The position numbers were made by a program, and so were the translations under genes. A DNA stretch of 9,760 bases from an uncultured Porphyromonas sp. (GTDB taxonomy: Bacteria; Bacteroidota; Bacteroidia; Bacteroidales; Porphyromonadaceae). Shown here in pieces: positions 4,947 to 9,760 of the stretch. Below the pieces are notes generated by a model. The model had not been told where the DNA came from, did not search any database, and worked only from the letters and a program-made list of their open reading frames with translations. Location: contig CAMCJO010000053.1 in the NCBI GenBank assembly GCA_945875135.1, positions 1 through 9,760 on the forward strand. The letters are read 5' to 3'. How positions within the stretch are numbered: position 1 is the first letter of the stretch; each line of letters opens with the position of its first letter.

Positions 4947-6245
4947 TTAGAACTCTCTATATAACTCAATATCGTAATACGCTGGCGCACCTGCCTCCTT
5001 CACCAAGTCAGACTCAGATACATCACACTGCGCTCCTGTCACGATACGCTCCTGTGGCGCACTCGTACGACCCTTATTAACCTTCCACTGCAGACCGCTA
5101 CCCTTAGACTGTGTCACATCTGTACCCGCCAGGTTGCGCACCACCGCCGTATGTCGTATCACAGCTCCTCCACTGCTATCATGTGCGGGTGAGGATATGC
5201 GACCCGAGATCAGTGTACCTTCCTGAAATGTATTGACCGTGTACAGCGTCTTCACCTGCTCCGAGATCTTAGACAAAAAACTATTCGACATCTTGCTCTC
5301 GGACGCCTGCACAGCTGAGGTAATAGCACTCTGCCTATTCGTCGCCTCCTGCTTCAGATCCTTGCGGAGAGTTTTCATCTCTCCCGTCAGAGCCGTCTGC
5401 ATATTCGTCAGTGCCTCTTTTCGGGCTGTCTGCTCCTCGGCAACCTTAGATAGTGCCAGCGTACCATCATTGTCCGCCACCTTCTCCCAGTAGTACTGAC
5501 CACTACTATTACGCACGAAGCGATACATCTTACCACGATCACCGCCCGTACCAGTCACGATATACGTATCGCCTATATGTACGCTCGGATCACCGCCCTT
5601 ACCCCAAGGCATCGTACGAGCCTTGATCGAGGACTCGGACTCGCCCGCCAGAGGACTAGGCACACCCGCGTCCGTCCACGTCGACTGCTCATTCTTGACC
5701 AAAGTCGTCAGCGTCGCAAGCTCTGAGGCCTTAGCACTCACACGATTGGTCAACTGCTTAAAGTCTTCAGACTTAAACTTCTCAAAGTCCGCCAGCTTGA
5801 GACTACCCCCCTTCAGACTATTCACCTCCGTCTGTAGGCTACTCGCCAGATTGGCAGTCTGCTTAGCCTCACTCTTCAGCGTAGTCAGACTACCCTCTGC
5901 AGTCGTCAAGCGGCCTGACAGCTGACCCGCCAGCGTCGCTGTATCACTAGCCTTCTTATCCACCGCCGTAAGCTGAGCATCTCGTCCCTGACGATACACA
6001 CGACCAGCCTCCACGGCTGCCTTGATACGACTCCACTCAGCAGACTGTGACCAGTTAGCCTCCGTGTAGCTACCATCTTCTAGCTTACGAGCCAGCGCGA
6101 CAAAGTCGTTACCTACAGTGACCTTGTCTTTATCCAGTAGCAATCCCTCAGCCAGCTCAGATAAGCCTGACAAGCTACCAGCTATACCGACAGAGCCATT
6201 AGACAGACCCGAGACACGCTTTCTCCATTCCAAATAAAATGACAT
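4947..6245 (-). CDS. Tail-fibre / tail-tip-like structural protein
   Basis: A 432-aa protein with an N-terminal region (1-90), a long alternating Ala/Ser/Thr/Leu coiled-coil region (about 90-190), a small globular module (about 191-260) and a second coiled coil (about 262-335). The C-terminal beta-rich domain (about 340-432) may be a receptor-binding or trimerisation tip. The module with W214, HIGDTYIV at 223-230, MYRFVRNSS at 240-248 and YYWEKVADND at 251-260 resembles modules repeated in Bacteroidota phage tail proteins (GDTY..., then YRF, then W, then a D.D end). The coiled-coil/globular/coiled-coil plan is typical of trimeric fibres. It ends 3 nt before the start of the membrane-anchored protein and starts 28 nt after the 255-aa gene, so it is probably co-transcribed with both. 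Confidence 0.78.
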   Translation of the reverse strand: MSFYLEWRKRVSGLSNGSVGIAGSLSGLSELAEGLLLDKDKVTVGNDFVALARKLEDGSYTEANWSQSAEWSRIKAAVEAGRVYRQGRDAQLTAVDKKASDTATLAGQLSGRLTTAEGSLTTLKSEAKQTANLASSLQTEVNSLKGGSLKLADFEKFKSEDFKQLTNRVSAKASELATLTTLVKNEQSTWTDAGVPSPLAGESESSIKARTMPWGKGGDPSVHIGDTYIVTGTGGDRGKMYRFVRNSSGQYYWEKVADNDGTLALSKVAEEQTARKEALTNMQTALTGEMKTLRKDLKQEATNRQSAITSAVQASESKMSNSFLSKISEQVKTLYTVNTFQEGTLISGRISSPAHDSSGGAVIRHTAVVRNLAGTDVTQSKGSGLQWKVNKGRTSAPQERIVTGAQCDVSESDLVKEAGAPAYYDIELYREF

Positions 6246-6273
6246 ATACCTATTTCTTTAGTTCATTAAATCT

Positions 6274-7041
6274 CTAAATCTCCATACCGCCACGCAGCTT
6301 AGCACTCACATACACCAGCAGCGCATCATACTTACGCATACCACACCTAAACTCAGTGCCATCATACAGTAGCGTCGGCATATACTCCGCATAGAGCTTA
6401 CCACGCCACGACCTAGCCCACTCGCTATCACGCTCCCCACTCCTATCCTTACCACCTGGACTGATACGCTCCCACTGCAAAGCTGGCTTATATTTTGACA
6501 ATGCCAAGTAACGACGCTCCAAGCCATCACGCGACACAAGCTCAGCACTCAGACGAGACATACCACCATCTATCTCCTCCTCAACAACATCAAGACACAA
6601 CAAAGACGACCTAAGCACATCCCCCAGCGTGATATCATACGTCACTCCCTCGAAGCCCTTTACCTCTCTAGCATCAAGCACATGACCTTTACTACGACCC
6701 GCATACCGCATCAAGCGACCAAACACGATCCTGTCCAACGGCATCGATAGCTCCAACTCCCTAAGACCACCTTCACCACCTTCCAGACGAGACAACGCCT
6801 CTCGCACTTCTCGCACATCACGCTCATGAGTGGACTGCAGACTCTCTACAATACCCTCCAAACCATCAAGACGAGGCAGCAACTCACGAGCCACATAGTC
6901 TCTCACTGGCTCCTTATCGTGCAGGTACAACTCCCCATCACGATACACCAAGCGAATATCCCCCTCCGCATCGCTCAGCACCACACGACCATCCGACAAC
7001 CTACTATCCTTAAAGCTACCTATACGTCTCAACTCCGACAT
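6274..7041 (-). CDS. Unrecognised phage structural protein with coiled coil
   Basis: A 255-aa protein from the ATG at 7041-7039. A GTG one codon earlier (7044) would add one residue, but ATG is preferred because it overlaps the upstream TGA as TGATG, a layout suited to translational coupling. The N-terminal 45 residues look like a beta-rich attachment segment (FKDSRLSDGRVVLSDAEGDI, then LVYRDGELYLHDK). Residues about 50-95 form a charged coiled coil, and the rest is mixed. Such a plan fits a fibre-anchoring or base protein just upstream of the main fibre gene. No family is recognised. The plus strand is strongly C-rich and G-poor across this gene, so the protein is rich in Gly, Arg and Val codons. 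Confidence 0.75.
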   Translation of the reverse strand: MSELRRIGSFKDSRLSDGRVVLSDAEGDIRLVYRDGELYLHDKEPVRDYVARELLPRLDGLEGIVESLQSTHERDVREVREALSRLEGGEGGLRELELSMPLDRIVFGRLMRYAGRSKGHVLDAREVKGFEGVTYDITLGDVLRSSLLCLDVVEEEIDGGMSRLSAELVSRDGLERRYLALSKYKPALQWERISPGGKDRSGERDSEWARSWRGKLYAEYMPTLLYDGTEFRCGMRKYDALLVYVSAKLRGGMEI

Positions 7042-7922
7042 CACGATTCTTCCTTTACTCCTACATCACGCCTAGCCAACCCCCAAGCAATACTAGCCAA
7101 CCGATCCGCCAAGGCACCTCGCTCAAAGATCGTACTCACCAGACTAGCACACATCCACACCACAGCAGGACGCAACCAATCAGCCATATCCACACGCAAA
7201 TCATCGCCTCGATGACTCCCCAAAGAATTCAACCCATTAGGCACCGCACCATCCGCACCTACAACACCAGGCTCTCGCACAACAACCAAATAAGACAACT
7301 CGCCCGAACCCGCTCCCGACAAATTATACCGCCCACCCAACAACGGATAACGCTTGTCCAACTGAGACACATAACTAGGACGACAGTCCAGCGCACGCAC
7401 ACCTCGAGGACTATACACCTCAGCCACAATAGGCTCGTGACGACTGCCACCCACATACGGATTAAACTGCATCTGCCAAGCAACACCATCAGGCTCGCTC
7501 AGCTCACGAACCTCCTTACCCCAACCCGCTAGCTTAACAGCCACAAAGCGCAAGCAATCAGCAGGCAGCTCCACCAAAACACTCCCCACACCTCCCTTAT
7601 CGATATCCACACTACGCACGATAACTAGAGGACGACCATCACCCCCCTCCATATTCCACAAGCCATCGCCCGCCTTATCCCCATCCACAACCTTAAAGTC
7701 CTTTGGCCCCATACGACTAGGTTCACCGCCCGCACCCTGCACCAGCCGTATAGCATCAGGCAAAACACGCCAGATGTACTCGTCCAAATGAGTCCCGTCA
7801 TAGAGCAGACGACTACCCTCTACAGTAGCCTCACTGCCCCAATCGTACTCATTCAGACGAGTCTCCACCTCTGAAACAACCGAACCTAACAGAAACACAA
7901 AACCAAAAAACAGAAAAACCAA
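7041..7922 (-). CDS. Putative phage neck/ring (head-tail connector) protein, non-ATG start
   Basis: About 293 aa if read from TTG at 7922. No ATG occurs in the first 70 codons, so the start must be TTG (7922) or GTG (codon 9 or 19). The first 17 residues (VFLFFGFVFLLG and on) look like a spurious hydrophobic stretch from AT-rich DNA, so a GTG at codon 19 is plausible. The core resembles structural proteins of Bacteroidota prophages: LLYDGTHLDEYIWRVLPDAI near the N-terminus, a LPADCLRFVAVKLAGW segment mid-protein, and a helical C-terminal stretch (RPAVVWMCASLVSTIFERGA) like the end of ring/tail-tubular proteins that sit under the portal. This fits a position just after capsid genes. The neck assignment is from remembered pattern likeness only. 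Its upstream region is a repeat array. Confidence 0.7.
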   Translation of the reverse strand: MVFLFFGFVFLLGSVVSEVETRLNEYDWGSEATVEGSRLLYDGTHLDEYIWRVLPDAIRLVQGAGGEPSRMGPKDFKVVDGDKAGDGLWNMEGGDGRPLVIVRSVDIDKGGVGSVLVELPADCLRFVAVKLAGWGKEVRELSEPDGVAWQMQFNPYVGGSRHEPIVAEVYSPRGVRALDCRPSYVSQLDKRYPLLGGRYNLSGAGSGELSYLVVVREPGVVGADGAVPNGLNSLGSHRGDDLRVDMADWLRPAVVWMCASLVSTIFERGALADRLASIAWGLARRDVGVKEES

Positions 7923-7924
7923 TA

Positions 7925-8022
7925 TTAGCTAGCCTTTAGCCTTTAGCTCTTAGCCATTGGCTCTAGACCCACTAGAGGCACTAGACCCACTAGACCCACT
8001 AGACCCACTAGAGCCACTAGCT
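7925..8022. repeat. Composite repeat array with seven 9-bp CTAG units
   Basis: Left heptads are at about 7925-7961 (TTAGCTA, then TAGCCTT, TAGCTCT, TAGCCAT, TGGCTCT). They are followed by seven CTAG cores in exact 9-bp phase (7963, 7972, 7981, 7990, 7999, 8008, 8017), mostly as CTAGACCCA. No opposite heptad arm follows; the 135-aa gene stop comes at 8027. The array begins 3 bp from the TTG start of the 293-aa gene and so occupies its entire leader region. Confidence 0.92.
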
Positions 8023-8026
8023 CCCT

Positions 8027-8434
8027 CTAATCTTTTATCTCTCCCCCCTCCCAATCAGGAAACTCCAAACCATACTCCTCCACAAGGCGCAGCACCTCCT
8101 GACGATTATTCATACGCGCATACACCACACCGCACTCACGATTCAGATAGTCACGCACACCCTTCAGCGTACTCACCCCCTTCACCACCTTGCCACCATC
8201 TGAAGCCTCTTCCTCAGACGCAACACTCGACTCCTCAGCACATCGCTCAGTCACTCGCCAGAATAGACGACACCCATCGGACAGCATCTCATCAAGCAGC
8301 TCCACCTCACCACCATCACTCGTACTATACCGACAGCCGTCCTCAGCGAACGTCACACGACGCCATAACTCGCCACCCCTATAGAGTGGCAAGTTAAGGC
8401 GATTGTGCGCTTGATACACTACTCGTACCATCAT
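8027..8434 (-). CDS. Small capsid-adjacent phage protein
   Basis: A 135-aa protein starting with two ATGs, 1 nt after the stop of the capsid-like gene, so probably coupled to it. Residues about 1-60 look beta-stranded (LWRRVTFAEDGCRYSTSDGG, then EVELLDEML), a pattern met in small head proteins that read as phenylalanine, then glycine, then a T-S/D-D turn and an acidic helix. Residues about 64-85 are an acidic low-complexity linker rich in Glu and Ser. Residues about 88-131 form a compact helical segment (VRDYLNRECGVVYARMNNRQ and on to FPDW). It may be a head-completion or decoration protein; no family is assigned. A repeat array begins immediately after its stop. Confidence 0.75.
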   Translation of the reverse strand: MMVRVVYQAHNRLNLPLYRGGELWRRVTFAEDGCRYSTSDGGEVELLDEMLSDGCRLFWRVTERCAEESSVASEEEASDGGKVVKGVSTLKGVRDYLNRECGVVYARMNNRQEVLRLVEEYGLEFPDWEGGEIKD

Positions 8435-8435
8435 A

Positions 8436-9710
8436 TCACTTCATCGAAAACGGGATCACACGCATGTGCGCATTCGGATTCTGTAGATACAGAGCCGTAC
8501 AGCGCGTCAGTACCTTTGCGTCCACATCACGCTGACCACTAGAGCGTAAGTCCAGATTCTGACTCTCAGACACACCCGCAAAGTCCTTACGACGCAGGAA
8601 GTCCTCATCGACAACAAAGGCACACTTACTCTTACCAATCACGTCCAGCGACTCATCATAGATCACATCAAACGATCCAAAGTTCGTCGACATAGTCTGA
8701 AACGTCAGGTCAAACCTCGTAGACGGAGTCACATTAACCTCATTACCCAGCTGTAAGAGAGACAGGTCACTCATAAACTCGCTACCGCAAAACATCGTCT
8801 TACGCTTCGATCCATTAGACCCAACAAACGCCTCCTTAAACAGATTCACAAAGTCCTCGGCCGTAATCTTATCACTCGTAGCACTACCCACGATCACATC
8901 CTTACCAGCCTGTGGCCAAATACCTCCAGTCGTGTAGACCTCCTTCTTATTCTCATCATAGATAAGACGCTTACTACCCACGTAAAAGCTCACGCTCATA
9001 CCTCGCATCATATCAAACAGAGCATCCTCCTCCATATCGCTCATCGTGAAGTTAACCTCCTTATTAGCAATCTTCATTGCCGTGGACTCCTCAACCTGAG
9101 CCTTAAACTTCTGAGTGTTCTGCTCCTTAGGACGGGGATACACAGCATACGGAGACGTCTGTATATCAGTCTCATTATGCGCTCTACCTGCGCGGATCAC
9201 CTTACTATCCACAGGCACCTGAGGGAACTTCACACTGCCTCCCGCATCCACCGTACCATTCACAGCCGTCACCTTAACCTTACCCCCATTAGCCTCGATA
9301 ACGTACGCCATAAGAGGCGCATGAGGAGTCTCCTTACCAAGCTCATCATATCCCTTTACATCGGGGAAGATCAGCGTCTCATACTTAGAGAAGATCTTAT
9401 TATCTCGACACTCCAGTTCTGCTACCTCAGTCCCAGCCGAGATAGCCGTCTTAACAGACGTCTCTATAGGCAGCGTGTCCTGCTCATAATACTTAAACGC
9501 CTGAGTCTTAGTCGTACTAGACTGAGCTCGTAGCGCAATCGCCGTCAGCGGGTTACTCTGTGGACGTATCTTAACCAGCACACGATCCACATCATTAACC
9601 ACCAGGTCAGGAGACACAGCACGAGCCTGCTGTACAGTCTCTATATCTCCCACACCTATAGCTGCTGCATCAGTCACACCAGCTACCGTATTAGTGCCAT
9701 GCTTACGCAA
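8436..9710 (-). CDS. Major capsid protein-like (HK97-fold, Bacteroidota phage type)
   Basis: About 424 aa. The N-terminal VSPDLVVNDVDRVLVKIRPQ then SNPLTAIALR (33-60) resembles the start of capsid proteins of Bacteroidota phages and SU10-like phages, where a 'KIRP..TPL' motif is common. The C-terminal part carries KTMFCGSEFMSDLSLL, FGSFDVIYDESLD and CAFVVDEDFLRRKDF, typical of the final capsid domain. A middle insertion (about 130-180) is beta-rich. The open frame has no ATG for over 130 codons. The only start near the full length is TTG at 9710, since an in-frame TAG lies at 9743-9741. Either TTG is used, GTG at residue 12 is used, or an unseen frame error near the right edge cuts the start. 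Capsid identity is by remembered motif likeness and by position at the head of the structural genes. Confidence 0.72.
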   Translation of the reverse strand: MRKHGTNTVAGVTDAAAIGVGDIETVQQARAVSPDLVVNDVDRVLVKIRPQSNPLTAIALRAQSSTTKTQAFKYYEQDTLPIETSVKTAISAGTEVAELECRDNKIFSKYETLIFPDVKGYDELGKETPHAPLMAYVIEANGGKVKVTAVNGTVDAGGSVKFPQVPVDSKVIRAGRAHNETDIQTSPYAVYPRPKEQNTQKFKAQVEESTAMKIANKEVNFTMSDMEEDALFDMMRGMSVSFYVGSKRLIYDENKKEVYTTGGIWPQAGKDVIVGSATSDKITAEDFVNLFKEAFVGSNGSKRKTMFCGSEFMSDLSLLQLGNEVNVTPSTRFDLTFQTMSTNFGSFDVIYDESLDVIGKSKCAFVVDEDFLRRKDFAGVSESQNLDLRSSGQRDVDAKVLTRCTALYLQNPNAHMRVIPFSMK

Positions 9711-9760
9711 TTTCCAGTAGTAAGTGCAACACGAAGCGTACTAAAGCACCCACCCCTGGG
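9711..9760. other. Right-edge leader, no gene resolved
   Basis: Fifty bases upstream of the capsid-like gene. No TAnnTTTG promoter and no strong ribosome-binding site are visible. The gene before it in transcription order lies outside the window. Confidence 0.5.

Noticed and set aside
6826..7532. Two plus-strand open frames rich in Thr, His, Arg and Ile
   Set aside because: Antisense to the 293-aa and 255-aa genes; their length is explained by the G-poor plus strand, which lowers stop-codon frequency.
7957..8397. Plus-strand open frame beginning with Asp-Pro-Leu repeats
   Set aside because: The DPL repeats come from the 9-bp array and the remainder is antisense to the 135-aa gene, with Pro/His/Ser-rich composition from the strand skew.

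Overview
The window looks like the left end of a prophage in a member of the Bacteroidota, possibly a Porphyromonas-like oral or mucosal species. The phylum call rests on four things: a perfect Bacteroidota-type promoter (TTG, 19 bp, TAnnTTTG) before hicA, a Bacteroidota-type tyrosine recombinase with degenerate catalytic boxes, an HU-HIG-type DNA-binding protein, and a capsid resembling those of Bacteroidota phages. The genus is a guess from the balanced GC content and repeat style.

Layout. Positions 1-55 are the 3' part of an elongator tRNA-Met gene, the likely attachment site. Reading rightwards (+) come a tyrosine recombinase (118-1515) and a HicA/HicB toxin-antitoxin pair (1571-2178) with its own promoter. 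All remaining genes are on the minus strand and converge on hicB. In transcription order from the right edge they are: a major-capsid-like protein (9710-8436), a 135-aa capsid-adjacent protein, a 293-aa putative neck/ring protein, a 255-aa coiled-coil protein, a 432-aa tail-fibre/tip-like protein, a 121-aa membrane-anchored coiled-coil protein (holin/spanin candidate), an HU-like DNA-binding protein, a 267-aa coiled-coil tail-like protein, and a GH108-type endolysin. Structural genes thus run into a lysis module, while int and hicAB, at the other end, are probably expressed in the lysogen. No tape-measure gene is seen between capsid and fibre, which suggests a short-tailed particle, although genes right of the window are unseen.

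The most unusual feature is a family of composite repeats filling every minus-strand gap longer than about 50 bp, plus the convergent hicB/endolysin gap. The common plan is degenerate heptads (TTRGCYN) on one side, heptads in the opposite sense on the other, and between them 9-bp units each centred on CTAG in exact 9-bp phase. Some arms form perfect inverted repeats of up to 16 bp. One gap (4395-4577) also carries three 22-bp repeats, each with a 16-bp palindrome, like an operator array. The segment between the arrays at 2856-2960 and 4424-4577 (HU-like gene plus 267-aa gene) has reversed G/C skew compared with both flanks although all genes point the same way. This suggests that the arrays bound an exchangeable cassette.

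Two minus-strand genes (the 293-aa and capsid-like proteins) lack any nearby ATG and appear to use TTG or GTG. The recombinase carries a roughly 66-aa N-terminal extension of repeats that may really be regulatory or att-region DNA.
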